From positions 1 through 16,434 of the forward strand of contig CAMLLO010000062.1 of the NCBI GenBank assembly GCA_946480915.1: DNA of 16,434 bases, read 5' to 3'. Source of the DNA: an uncultured Sphingobacteriaceae bacterium. GTDB lineage: Bacteria > Bacteroidota > Bacteroidia > Sphingobacteriales > Sphingobacteriaceae. The position numbers were made by a program, and so were the translations under genes. The notes beneath the pieces are model-generated. The model did not search any database. It was not told the origin of the DNA and saw only the letters and a list, made by a program, of their open reading frames with translations. Positions 7,887 through 15,200 of the stretch are shown piece by piece (within the stretch, counting starts at the first letter, position 1; every line of letters begins with the position of its first letter).

Positions 7887-8996
7887 ATGTTTTTTCGCTT
7901 CATTTTAGTTAATGTTTTTTCGTTTATAAAACGATTTTTTGCATTTAATCCAACGCTTTATAGCGCTATAGTTTTTATACCGTTGTTTACGGTATTAAGT
8001 CCGGTTTTATCGAAAAAGTCTTTGCTTTTCGTTGTTATTTTTTCCTTCATCCTGTTTATAACCGGTAATATATCTTCTTATGGAAACTTCATAATGTATT
8101 TCTTGCTGCTGCTTGCTATACCAATGTTTAGAAGAGTAATCTTCGAAAATCTGCTTTCAAGGTCGTTTTGGTTCTTTGTAGCAGTATGTCTCTATGGACT
8201 CACACAAAAAGCTTTTGGTTATTCGCCTATAGAACAAAGATGGATACAATCGGGACTTAGTTTTGCTAGTGAACGAGAATTTCTCACAGATGACATCAGG
8301 CCCTTTTCCACCTTTGCAAGTATGCCTGAATTTACCTTGTTTATTGCTATTTATATATTTTTCTTTACGATTGAAAAAAGATACTTTTTGCTCTTTTTTT
8401 CTTTAGTAATGCTATACATTGCAGGCTCTCGGGGAGTGTTTGTATCAACATTGGTATCATACTTCTTCACTTTTATATGGAAGAAATATAGTGGCGGATA
8501 TCTTTTTCTCTCGTTTTTGGCCTCGTGTACACTATTTCTATTTTTGGTTTTTGTCTTTCCTGTTCTTTTCTCTTCCGCTGAAACAAGCTCCCGGATGCTC
8601 GCCTACGGAACTTTTAACGGGCGAGTCGAGCTATTAAGCCGGGTTTTAGAGAGTAGTTCGTTTTCGGATCTAATCACCGGCCTCAACTTATCTAAACTGG
8701 ATTTAGAAAGTACGTTTGACAATCTGTATTTTATGCTAATCGCCCATTTTGGAATTTTGGGAGGATTATGTTTCCTGTTTTTCTTTTTAAAACAAAAGAT
8801 AGACAGGAAGAACTTCTACTTTTTCTCTATTTTTCTGGGATACGGGTTCTATGCTGATATGTTATTCAGTTACTATTTGATGTTCTTGTTCTTCTTTGCG
8901 ATCTATTCGCAGAGTTATTTAGTGAAGGGGCAAAAGACACCGTCCGACACACTCAATTTAACGAATGATAATTTACTTAATAAGGGTTTATGTTGA
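7887..8996 (+). CDS. wzy: O-antigen polymerase/ligase-like membrane protein (Wzy-type)
   Basis: A 369-residue polytopic membrane protein with about 10 hydrophobic segments separated by short loops. A larger loop at about residues 110-150 contains RPFSTFASMPEF. An SRGVFV motif (about 181-186) follows a helix, then a second extracytoplasmic loop has NGRVELLSRVL (about 243-253). This 'two loops plus G/S-R-G' layout is that of O-antigen polymerase/ligase (Wzy_C/WaaL-like) proteins. As a single such gene in a locus with wzx, the likeliest role is periplasmic polymerisation of flipped repeat units; a ligase cannot be excluded from sequence alone. The gene is strikingly Phe-rich and T-rich. The last bases overlap the next reading frame by 7 nt if the ATG at 8990 is used. 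Confidence 0.8.
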   Translation: MFFRFILVNVFSFIKRFFAFNPTLYSAIVFIPLFTVLSPVLSKKSLLFVVIFSFILFITGNISSYGNFIMYFLLLLAIPMFRRVIFENLLSRSFWFFVAVCLYGLTQKAFGYSPIEQRWIQSGLSFASEREFLTDDIRPFSTFASMPEFTLFIAIYIFFFTIEKRYFLLFFSLVMLYIAGSRGVFVSTLVSYFFTFIWKKYSGGYLFLSFLASCTLFLFLVFVFPVLFSSAETSSRMLAYGTFNGRVELLSRVLESSSFSDLITGLNLSKLDLESTFDNLYFMLIAHFGILGGLCFLFFFLKQKIDRKNFYFFSIFLGYGFYADMLFSYYLMFLFFFAIYSQSYLVKGQKTPSDTLNLTNDNLLNKGLC

Positions 8997-10105
8997 TTAA
9001 GATGAAAAGGATTCTAGTGCTTGGCCAAACGCCTCCTCCTTATGGTGGACAGGCTTTGATGCTTCAGACCCTTTTAGAAGGTGAGTATAAGAATGCACAG
9101 TTATTTCATGTAAGGCTAGACTTCTCGAGAGATTTTGATGACATGGGTAGTTTTAAGCTGTATAAATTTTGGGGTCTTTTCAAAGCTATTATTCAGACGA
9201 TATTCTATCGGTATTATAAGAATGCTGATATTTTATATTATGGACCCGCGGGACCAAATAAACTGGGGATGTATCGGGATATGATCTTGCTTGCACCCGT
9301 ACGCCTATTTTTCAGAAAGACCATACTTCACACGCATGCGGGTGGATCATCCAGGTTATATCACAATTTGAATGCATTAGCAAAATTTTTTTATCGGATT
9401 GTATTCTTTAGGCCGGATATTTTGATCACATTAACTGATTTTAGCCATGGGGATGACGTAGTCTTACAGCCCAAAGCTGTTTTTGTGGTGCCAAATGGGA
9501 TTAAAGATGAGTACCCCATTTATAAACCTGGATTTGGGAAGGAGGATGACGGCAAAATTAATCTACTTTACGTGGGAGCCATGTACCAAGAAAGAGGAAT
9601 TGCTGAGCTTATTTATTCTGTGGATATATTAAGAAAGCGTGAAATTGATGTAAGACTTCGAATGATGGGGATATTCATCTCGAGCGACTTTGAAGCTGAG
9701 ATAGGAGCTTTAATCAATATATTAGGATTGGAGCAACATGTCGAGTTTTTAGGAACTAAGGTAGGTGAAGAAAAATGGAATGTGTTTATGGACTCAGATA
9801 TATTTTGTTTTCCCACCTATGTGCCTTCAGAGACATTCGGGTTGGTTCTGGCCGAAGCAATGCAGTTCGAAATACCGGTTGTGGCCACGCGCTGGAACGG
9901 TATACCACTTGTTTTTGAAGATGGAAAGGATGGGCTTTTGGTAGATATAAAAGACGCCAACGATTTGGCAAATAAAGTCGAGCAATTGGCTCTTAATGAG
10001 AAGGATAGAATTGAAATGGGCCGAAATGGAAGAAAAAAATATTTAGCAAGGTATTCAATAGATACTTTCAGAGGTAATATGGATTTAGTATTTAGTCAAG
10101 TATAG
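8990..10105 (+). CDS. GT4-type glycosyltransferase
   Basis: A 371-residue GT-B enzyme. The N-terminus has VLGQTPPPYGGQA (about 10-22), a glycine-rich acceptor loop typical of GT4 proteins. A LHTHAGGSS block follows in the middle, then VPNGI (about 166-170) at the hinge. The C-terminal donor domain carries LLYVGAM and ETFGLVLAEAM (about 280-290), a clear E-x7-E motif with both glutamates, followed by PVVATRWNGIPLVFEDGKDG. It should be a retaining transferase acting on the lipid-linked repeat unit. Two starts are possible: ATG 8990, overlapping wzy by 7 nt and preceded by an AAGGG, and ATG 9002 (MKRILVLG), which gives a more usual N-terminus. I give the longer form because of the upstream purine-rich site. 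Confidence 0.87.
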   Translation: MLIKMKRILVLGQTPPPYGGQALMLQTLLEGEYKNAQLFHVRLDFSRDFDDMGSFKLYKFWGLFKAIIQTIFYRYYKNADILYYGPAGPNKLGMYRDMILLAPVRLFFRKTILHTHAGGSSRLYHNLNALAKFFYRIVFFRPDILITLTDFSHGDDVVLQPKAVFVVPNGIKDEYPIYKPGFGKEDDGKINLLYVGAMYQERGIAELIYSVDILRKREIDVRLRMMGIFISSDFEAEIGALINILGLEQHVEFLGTKVGEEKWNVFMDSDIFCFPTYVPSETFGLVLAEAMQFEIPVVATRWNGIPLVFEDGKDGLLVDIKDANDLANKVEQLALNEKDRIEMGRNGRKKYLARYSIDTFRGNMDLVFSQV

Positions 10106-10110
10106 AGGAT

Positions 10111-11109
10111 ATGAAATTATTAATAACAGGAGGGTCAGGGTTTATCGGCTCAAATTTTGTGGACTTGCTGATTTTAAATAATATCACTGAGTTTATTAAT
10201 GTGGACAAGCAACGGCCGCTAAACAGTCAACACAATGAGTATTGGAGATTATGTGATATTTTAGAGAAAGATAAGCTAAGAGAAATATTCGACCAGTATG
10301 CTCCTACCCATGTATTACACTTGGCAGCAAGAACCGACACCGCTAGCGACAAGTTGGAAGATTATTTTGAAAATACCGAAGGAACGGCTAATTTAATTAA
10401 TGCAATTGAGAGCCAGCCTTCTGTGAAGCTAACAATCATTGCATCTACGCAATATGTATATAAGTCAAAGGAATGTCCCTTACCTGTAGCTGAGGACCAG
10501 TATATTCCACATACTGCTTATGGCGTTAGCAAGAAATTGACCGAGGAAGCAACCAGAAATTCATCGATGCAGAGCGCGTGGACAATCATTCGCCCAACAA
10601 ATGTATGGGGACCATGGAACATACGATATCCGAACGAGTTCTTAAAGATTATTGATAAGGGGTTATATTTTCATCCAGGTAAATGCAACCCAATAAAGTC
10701 TTATGCTTATGTAAAAAATGTTGCACATCAGATTTGGGGAATATTACAATCTCCTATACGTGCAGTAGATAGACAGGTATACTACGTCGGCGATCCTCCT
10801 ATGGAGTCACTAACCTGGGTGAACTCTTTTTCTAAAGAGCTAACAGGAGAAGAAGTTAAGTCTTTTCCTGTATCCCTAATGCGAATTGCATCCTATATTG
10901 GAGACTATATAAAGAAACTCAATGTTCCATTTCCATTGCACACGGTAAGATTTAATAATATGTTGGATGATTATGATACTCCAATGAAAAAAACTATTGA
11001 TACCTTTGGTCTGTCCCATCCTGTTTTAGAAGAGAATGTAAAAGAAACCATTCATTGGATAAAAAATGACGGAAAGCCTTTTTTCGAATACTGGAAGAAT
11101 AAATATTGA
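10111..11109 (+). CDS. NAD-dependent epimerase/dehydratase family protein (extended SDR)
   Basis: A 332-residue extended short-chain dehydrogenase/reductase. The nucleotide-binding loop GGSGFIGS lies at residues 7-14, an acidic residue ends the second strand (NVDK), LAARTD is the usual NAD-site block, and the active site is formed by Ser/Thr (ASTQYVY, about 111-117) and YGVSK (Tyr137, Lys141). RPTNVWGPWN is the substrate-loop block. Members act on nucleotide sugars as 4-epimerases, 4,6-dehydratases or 4-reductases; the sequence alone does not choose between them. It starts 5 nt after a GT4 gene, and the WecG-type transferase starts 4 nt after it (if the preferred start there is right), so it may supply the donor for one of them. 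Confidence 0.85.
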   Translation: MKLLITGGSGFIGSNFVDLLILNNITEFINVDKQRPLNSQHNEYWRLCDILEKDKLREIFDQYAPTHVLHLAARTDTASDKLEDYFENTEGTANLINAIESQPSVKLTIIASTQYVYKSKECPLPVAEDQYIPHTAYGVSKKLTEEATRNSSMQSAWTIIRPTNVWGPWNIRYPNEFLKIIDKGLYFHPGKCNPIKSYAYVKNVAHQIWGILQSPIRAVDRQVYYVGDPPMESLTWVNSFSKELTGEEVKSFPVSLMRIASYIGDYIKKLNVPFPLHTVRFNNMLDDYDTPMKKTIDTFGLSHPVLEENVKETIHWIKNDGKPFFEYWKNKY

Positions 11110-11113
11110 TTTA

Positions 11114-11857
11114 ATGCAGAAATATTTTAACATTTTTCTCGAGTTCAATCATGAGGTGCTGAAGTGCAAAATTGAGGAAGCAATAAAGAGCGAGGGTAAA
11201 GGATATGTTTGTGTTGTTGATGCCAATGTTTTAACTGTTGCCCAAAAGGATGAAAAGTTTCTTAATGTAATCAATGGTTCATTGGTTAACACGTGTGATG
11301 GAAGTTCAATTGCGATGCTAGCAAGTGTATTGCATCAAAAACAATTTCGGGCGCTAAATGGGCCTGAGCTTTTTGCTTATTATATAGAACAACAATTTTC
11401 GCAGTTATTGTTGGGAAGTAACGAGGCAACATTAAACTTAGTCATGGACATTTTAAAAAGCAAAGGCATTGATAAGTCCCATCTTTCTATTCTTCCTTTG
11501 CCTTTTAATTCTGCAGAGGACTTTAATTATTTAGATATTGCGGCAAAGATTAATGAACTAAAGCCCCAAATTATTTGGGTTTCGCTGGGAGCGCCAAAAC
11601 AAGAACTTTTTATGGCTACTTTATTGCCCCATATTAAAAGTGGTGTTATGTTTGGGATTGGTGCTGCGTTTAATTTTTATATAGGAACCATTGCTTTACC
11701 TAATGCTAAAGTCGGAGCACTTAAGTTTATATGGGTCAGTAGAATTTTTAGTGAACCTATGAAACAACTCCCAAGAATTCTACATTACCTTAAAATTCTT
11801 CCAAGACTATACTGGCAAGAAAAAGGAAAGCTCAAGCACTCACAACTTAAGAAATAG
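11114..11857 (+). CDS. WecG/TagA/CpsF family glycosyltransferase (GT26)
   Basis: About 247 residues. Family blocks are VVDANVLTVAQKDEKFLN (equivalent of the 'TPN...A..D' segment), CDGSSIAML (the conserved Asp-Gly), LLGSNEATL, WVSLGAPKQELFM and GIGAAFNFYIG, followed by a basic C-terminus around SRIFSEPMKQLPRI, in the place of the usual 'W..R...EP.RL' membrane-proximal region. GT26 enzymes add the second sugar (ManNAc or ManNAcA type) onto an undecaprenyl-diphosphate-linked amino sugar. An upstream in-frame ATG at 11066 would overlap the SDR gene by 44 nt and add 16 residues with no family resemblance (TESLFSNTG...), so I prefer the ATG at 11114, 4 nt after the preceding stop. Donor is unproven; the 2-epimerase suggests a manno-configured sugar. 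Confidence 0.86.
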   Translation: MQKYFNIFLEFNHEVLKCKIEEAIKSEGKGYVCVVDANVLTVAQKDEKFLNVINGSLVNTCDGSSIAMLASVLHQKQFRALNGPELFAYYIEQQFSQLLLGSNEATLNLVMDILKSKGIDKSHLSILPLPFNSAEDFNYLDIAAKINELKPQIIWVSLGAPKQELFMATLLPHIKSGVMFGIGAAFNFYIGTIALPNAKVGALKFIWVSRIFSEPMKQLPRILHYLKILPRLYWQEKGKLKHSQLKK

Positions 11858-11862
11858 GACAT

Positions 11863-12783
11863 TTGAAAATATTAATTACAGGCTACAATGGCTTTGTAGG
11901 CTCAAATCTTACAAAAATACTTAGTTTACATCAGTTGTTTTTTGTGGATAGGGTAGGAATGAAAACTGAGATGCTTCATTTTAATTGGGATAATTTACAA
12001 GATTGCGTCAACATTGATTGCATAATCCATTTAGCGGGTAAAGCTCATGATACGAAAAATGTTTCCTCAGAATCAGAGTATTTTGAAGTTAATTTAGGTT
12101 TAACGCAATCTATCTTCGATTATTTTTTAAAATCCAGTGCATCTAAGTTTATCTTTTTAAGTTCTGTTAAGTCGGTGGTTGATTCTGTTACTGGTGTATT
12201 AACTGAAGAGTCAATTGGTGAACCTCGAACACCTTATGGTAAATCTAAAATTAAGGCGGAGAATTACATCCTACGAGATCCATTGCCAAAAAATAAGAAG
12301 ATATATATTCTCCGTCCTTGCATGATACATGGAGCGGGTAATAAGGGGAATCTTAATCTCTTATATAATGTTGTTTCAAAAGGAATCCCATACCCTTTGG
12401 CCTCTTTTTCAAACAAACGTTCTTTTTTGAGCGTGGAAAATCTTTGCTTTATCATAAAAGAAATTCTCGAAAGAGAGGATATCCCATCAGGAATTTATAA
12501 TGTCGCAGATGATGAGCCGCTTTCAACAAATGAAGTGGTAACGTTATTGGCGAAGGCTCAAAACAGATCTCCACGTTTATTAAATATTCCTCAGAATATG
12601 ATCAGGATAGTTGCTAAAATCGGAGATAAACTGCGTTTACCTCTAAACACAGAACGCCTTCAAAAGCTTACAGAAAATTTTGTGGTAAGTAATGACAAAA
12701 TTAAGTCGGTATTAAAAAAGGAATTACCTTTGTCCGCTCGGGAAGGAATTTTAAAGACCGCCCGCTCTTTTAAAAATGCCTGA
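11863..12783 (+). CDS. WbpV/WbpK-type NAD-dependent nucleotide-sugar epimerase/reductase (extended SDR)
   Basis: A 306-residue extended SDR that begins with TTG, 5 nt after the previous stop. Motifs: GYNGFVGS (7-14), HLAGKAHD (56-63), Ser in FLSSVKS (98-104), and active-site Tyr125 and Lys129 in YGKSK. The HLAGKAHD block and the 'RPCMIHGAGNKGNL' block are characteristic, to my knowledge, of the WbpV/WbpK/WreQ group, which reduces UDP-4-keto-6-deoxy-HexNAc to UDP-QuiNAc or UDP-FucNAc, and of related UDP-hexose 4-epimerases. Directly downstream and overlapping by 8 nt is the initiating transferase, the same pairing seen in Pseudomonas and Rhizobium O-antigen loci, where this enzyme makes the first sugar. 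The required 4,6-dehydratase (WbpM type) is not in the window. Reductase versus epimerase activity is an inference from context. Confidence 0.84.
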   Translation: MKILITGYNGFVGSNLTKILSLHQLFFVDRVGMKTEMLHFNWDNLQDCVNIDCIIHLAGKAHDTKNVSSESEYFEVNLGLTQSIFDYFLKSSASKFIFLSSVKSVVDSVTGVLTEESIGEPRTPYGKSKIKAENYILRDPLPKNKKIYILRPCMIHGAGNKGNLNLLYNVVSKGIPYPLASFSNKRSFLSVENLCFIIKEILEREDIPSGIYNVADDEPLSTNEVVTLLAKAQNRSPRLLNIPQNMIRIVAKIGDKLRLPLNTERLQKLTENFVVSNDKIKSVLKKELPLSAREGILKTARSFKNA

Positions 12784-13792
12784 ACTACTTATCTATTTAA
12801 TTATCTTAATTTCCCTGTTCTTCCTGGAATTGGTTTATTTCCGTATTGCCTTCCAGTATAAAATCATAGACAAGCCTAATGACCGCAGTTCACACAAGAA
12901 GATTACTATCCGCGGAGGTGGGATAATTTTCAGTATTGCTGCGCTATTATGGTTCTTTTACTCGGGTTTTTCCTATCCTTATTTCCTTTCGGGCCTGCTG
13001 CTTATCGCTTTCATAAGCTTTTTGGATGATCTGCATACGCTGAAAAGTGGGTTGCGGTCGTTTGTTCATATTGTGGCGGTGAGTTTGTTGTTGTATCAGC
13101 TAGGTTTGAATATGGCCTGGTACTGGCTACCGGTGATCTTGATTTTGATTGTAGGAACTATTAATGCCTATAATTTTATGGATGGGATTAATGGAATTAC
13201 AGGAGGGTATAGTTTGATACTGCTAAGTACTTTGTTATACATCAACCGCTATGTGGAGGCCTTTACTTCAGAAAGTCTGTTAATCATTAGTATTCTTTCC
13301 TTGCTTGTTTTCAACTTTTTTAATTTCCGGAAGAAAGCGAAATGCTTTGCGGGTGATGTAGGGAGTGTGAGTATTGCCTTTATTATTTGCTTTTTACTGA
13401 TTCAATTGATTATGCAAACGGAGAATTTGCTGTTTATCGGATTGCTCTTAGTTTATGGTCTGGATGCAGTGACTACTATAGGATTTCGATTGATCAGGAA
13501 GGAGAATATTTTCGAGGCGCACCGCACGCATTTTTACCAGTATTTGGCTAATGAAAGGAAATGGCCGCATTTATGGGTGTCGGGGATGTATGCAGGGGGG
13601 CAATTGATTGTTAATGGTTTGGTGATAGTGGGGTATAAGTATATTGGAGGGTTTGAGAAGACGCTCTTGTTTTTGCTGGTGAGTTTGAGTATTATCGGAA
13701 TGGCGTTTGTTTTTTTGAGGGTGAGATTTGAAGGGAAGGAAAGGTTGTTTGGAAGGGGTAGTGGGGGTTCTGGTTTGGAGAGGGTAGGGTGA
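12776..13792 (+). CDS. Initiating undecaprenyl-phosphate sugar-1-phosphate transferase (WbpL/WecA/MraY family)
   Basis: A 338-residue protein with about 10-11 membrane helices. It has all the cytoplasmic-loop signatures of the polyprenyl-phosphate HexNAc-1-phosphate transferases: SFLDDLHTLKSG with Asp84-Asp85 (Mg and prenyl-phosphate binding), NAYNFMDGINGI (130-141), FAGDVGS (192-198) and the HRTHFYQYL histidine loop (250-258). RGGGI (46-50) is the usual first-loop block. It starts the repeat unit by moving a sugar-1-phosphate to undecaprenyl phosphate; overlap by 8 nt with a WbpV/WbpK-type SDR suggests QuiNAc or FucNAc-1-P rather than GlcNAc-1-P. It is the last gene of the operon. The final 15 or so codons encode a Gly/Arg-rich tail (FGRGSGGSGLERVG) from a G-rich stretch and may have been altered by the adjoining repeat island. 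Confidence 0.91.
   Translation: MPELLIYLIILISLFFLELVYFRIAFQYKIIDKPNDRSSHKKITIRGGGIIFSIAALLWFFYSGFSYPYFLSGLLLIAFISFLDDLHTLKSGLRSFVHIVAVSLLLYQLGLNMAWYWLPVILILIVGTINAYNFMDGINGITGGYSLILLSTLLYINRYVEAFTSESLLIISILSLLVFNFFNFRKKAKCFAGDVGSVSIAFIICFLLIQLIMQTENLLFIGLLLVYGLDAVTTIGFRLIRKENIFEAHRTHFYQYLANERKWPHLWVSGMYAGGQLIVNGLVIVGYKYIGGFEKTLLFLLVSLSIIGMAFVFLRVRFEGKERLFGRGSGGSGLERVG
13755..13789 (+). other. G-rich tract with possible G-quadruplex, 3' end of the last operon gene
   Basis: Runs of four (13755-13758), five (13763-13767), three (13782-13784) and three (13787-13789) guanines occur on the coding strand within 35 nt, with loops of 4, 14 and 2 nt; several GG pairs lie in the long loop. This could fold into a three-tier quadruplex in DNA or in the mRNA 3' end. 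The surrounding last 100 nt of the gene are also strongly G-over-C biased. No experimental or comparative support is available here; treat as a structural possibility. Confidence 0.35.
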
Positions 13793-13915
13793 GGATTTCG
13801 CACCGGTCACGGGGCCTCGTAATTATTAACTTTAGTTGTCGGCCTCCCAAATAATTGCAGATCTATTCGGCAATCGTAAAGCCTTTTTGGTGGTAGGGTT
13901 ACCTGATTTTGATAC
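13793..13915. other. Spacer between operon end and repeat array, no gene seen
   Basis: After the stop codon no clean hairpin plus T-run is visible, so no intrinsic terminator can be called. A GGCCTC word occurs twice in direct orientation (about 13814 and 13841). The short open frame that begins in this spacer and runs into the repeat array has no family resemblance in it and is mostly repeat-derived, so no gene is called. Confidence 0.5.
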
Positions 13916-14170
13916 TTATGGTATGAATGGGTTTTTTGTTTTGCCCTCATTGCCGGGCAGGCTAGTAACTTTTGTCTTGAAACAAAAGTCACCAAAAGTT
14001 CAAGACGACAACGATCCTTCGGCGCTCAAGGGCGAGCACCCGGCTCGGCGTTCTCGTCGGGCTTACGCTTTTTCCGGGGTTATTGGGGTTTCGTGGTAAT
14101 TGAGGAGCTCGATGGGGTTGGTGCATTTGGTGGGATAAGAAAATGGTTAGTTAGGTATTTTGGTTGATAA
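13916..14170 (+). repeat. Intergenic repeat A, unit 1 (about 255 nt)
   Basis: First of four consecutive units that start with TTATGGYATGAATGGG. Order inside the unit: start block; T-rich run; hairpin I (TGCCC 13942-13946 with GGGCA 13955-13959); hairpin II (CTTTTGT 13969-13975 with ACAAAAG 13982-13988); the GACGACAACGATCC word at 14004; a GC-rich domain with CGAGC-ACCCG-GCTCG stem-loop (about 14032-14046); TTCCGGGGTTATTGGGG; and a G/T-rich tail GGAGCTCGATGGGGTTGG. In this unit GTCTTGAA (13974-13981) also pairs perfectly with TTCAAGAC (13999-14006), an alternative to hairpin II. It contains no start or stop pattern suggesting a gene and is unlike the flanking coding DNA. Confidence 0.9.
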
Positions 14171-14527
14171 TTATGGCATGAATGGGTTTTTTGTTTGCCC
14201 TCATTGCCGGGCAGGCTAGTTGTTATTGATGATTTTTATTGTTTTTTAAAGGTCTCAATGCTTGCTGCGCAGGTTGTCTTGAAACAAAAAAAGCAATGCC
14301 AAGCTCTTGCGAGACCATGAACTCCATTAAAAAATAAAATAAAACTTGTGAATAACATCAAGACGACAACGATCCTTCGGCGCTCAGGGCGAGCACCCGG
14401 CTCGGCGTTCTCGTCGGGCTTACGCTTCTTCCGGGGTTATTTGGGTTTCGTGGTAATTGAGGAGCTCGATGAGGTTGGTGCATTTGGTGGGATAAGAAAA
14501 TGGTTAGTTAGGTATTTTGGTTGATAA
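14171..14527 (+). repeat. Intergenic repeat A, unit 2 (about 357 nt, enlarged by a B element)
   Basis: Same start block, hairpin I (TGCCC 14196-14200 / GGGCA 14209-14213), GACGACAACG word (14362) and GC-rich domain as unit 1, nearly identical over the GC-rich domain and the following GGTTAGTTAGGTATTTTGG tail. It is about 100 nt longer because the segment between hairpin I and the GACGAC word is replaced by a B hairpin element (14251-14316) with its leader and an AT-rich stretch. Confidence 0.9.
14251..14316 (+). repeat. Hairpin repeat B, copy 1
   Basis: Imperfect inverted repeat bounded by GGTCTC and GAGACC. Inside, TGCTT pairs with AAGCA, and the centre holds a TTGTCTTGAAACAA stem-loop shared with hairpin II of repeat A. 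It is preceded by the leader TTATTGATGATTTTTATTG found before three of the four full copies. Confidence 0.85.
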
Positions 14528-14610
14528 TTATGGCATGAATGGGTTTTTTGTTTTGCCTTCATTGCTAGGCGGGCTACTTCGTTATTGATGATTTTTTATT
14601 GTTTTTTAAA

Positions 14611-14678
14611 GGTCTCAATGCTTGCTGCGCAGGTTTTCTTGATAAAAAAGGAAGCAATGCCGAGCTCTTTGCGGGACC
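14611..14678 (+). repeat. Hairpin repeat B, copy 2
   Basis: Bounded by GGTCTC and GGGACC (one T-A pair replaced by a T-G wobble). Centre is TTTTCTTGATAAAAA. Together with 53 nt of downstream flank it is repeated almost exactly at 16151-16271. Confidence 0.87.
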
Positions 14679-14731
14679 ATGAAGTACGTGAATGGCTAAT
14701 CAATTTTAAAAGTAATATATAAGGAAAATGG
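14611..14731 (+). repeat. 121-bp direct repeat, left copy (right copy 16151-16271)
   Basis: Base-by-base comparison shows two differences over 121 bp: T/C in the central loop and A/G in the right arm of the B element. The shared part includes B and 53 nt of otherwise unique flank (GTACGTGAATGGCTAATC and onward). The copies are 1540 bp apart, in the same orientation, and bracket the toxin-antitoxin pair. Confidence 0.92.
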
Positions 14732-14966
14732 TTTTTTGTTTTGCCCTCATTGCCGGGCAGGCTACTTCTTTTTTCTTGATAAAAAAGCAAGCAAAAAATC
14801 AAGACGACAACGATCCTTCGGCGCATAGGGCCAGCACCCGGCTCGGCGTTCTCGTCTGGCCAGCGCTTCTTCCGGGGTGATTGAAGGTTCGGGGTAATTG
14901 AGGAGCTTGATGGGGTTGGTGCATTTGATGGGATAAGAAAATGGTTAGTTAGGGATTGGGTGATAA

Positions 14967-15200
14967 TTATGGCATGAATGGGTTTTTTGTTTTGCCCTCA
15001 TTGCCGGGCAGGCTACTTCTTTTGTCTTGAAACAAAAGGAAGCAAAAATTTAAGACGACAACGATCCTTCGGCGCTCAGGGCGAGCACCCGGCTCGGCGT
15101 TCTCGTCGGGCTTACGCTTCTTCCGGGGTTATTGGGGTTTCGTGGTGATTGAGGAGCTTGATGGGCTTGGTGCATTTGGAGGGAAAAGAAAAGGGGTTGC
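14967..15200 (+). repeat. Intergenic repeat A, unit 4 (truncated)
   Basis: Shortest unit, close to the basic A form without an inserted B element: start block, hairpin I (14993-15010), hairpin II (15019-15038, CTTTTGT / ACAAAAG), GACGACAACG (15054), GC-rich domain and TTCCGGGGTTATTGGGG. The tail diverges after TGCATTTGGAGGG and passes into half of a B element. The distance between GACGACAACG words of units 3 and 4 is 251 nt, which I take as the basic unit length. Confidence 0.88.

Larger units (their letters stand above)
14528..14966 (+). repeat. Intergenic repeat A, unit 3 (about 439 nt, enlarged by B element and a duplicated start)
   Basis: This unit has two copies of hairpin I. The first (14554-14571) is TGCCT / AGGCG, where a C-to-T change in the left arm is matched by G-to-A in the right arm. 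The second (14742-14759) is the standard TGCCC / GGGCA. Between them lie a B element (14611-14678) and a unique AT-rich tail. Hairpin II here is CTTTTTT / AAAAAAG (14768-14787). The GACGACAACG word is at 14803. The GC-rich domain is the most diverged of the four units (AGGGCCAGCACCC and GTCTGGCCAGCGC). Confidence 0.88.

Noticed and set aside
11066..11113. Upstream ATG for the WecG-type gene
   Set aside because: It would overlap the SDR gene by 44 nt and add 16 residues that do not look like the family N-terminus; the ATG at 11114 lies 4 nt after the previous stop.
13534..13810. Two overlapping - strand frames opposite the end of the initiating transferase gene
   Set aside because: Proline/serine/lysine-rich translations are the expected antisense of a G-rich coding strand; the + strand gene has clear family motifs.
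13793..13870. Intrinsic terminator after the polysaccharide operon
   Set aside because: No stable hairpin followed by a T-run was found; the GGCCTC words here are direct, not inverted, repeats.
13836..14099. Open frame of 87 codons on the + strand after the operon
   Set aside because: It starts with a non-ATG codon in the spacer and most of it translates repeat A (hairpins and GC-rich domain). The other units break the frame, so it is a repeat-derived shadow.
14596..14826. Open frame of 76 codons on the - strand in the repeat array
   Set aside because: It consists wholly of B element, its flank and repeat A sequence, with no protein family features; the related copy at 16151 does not keep a matching gene.
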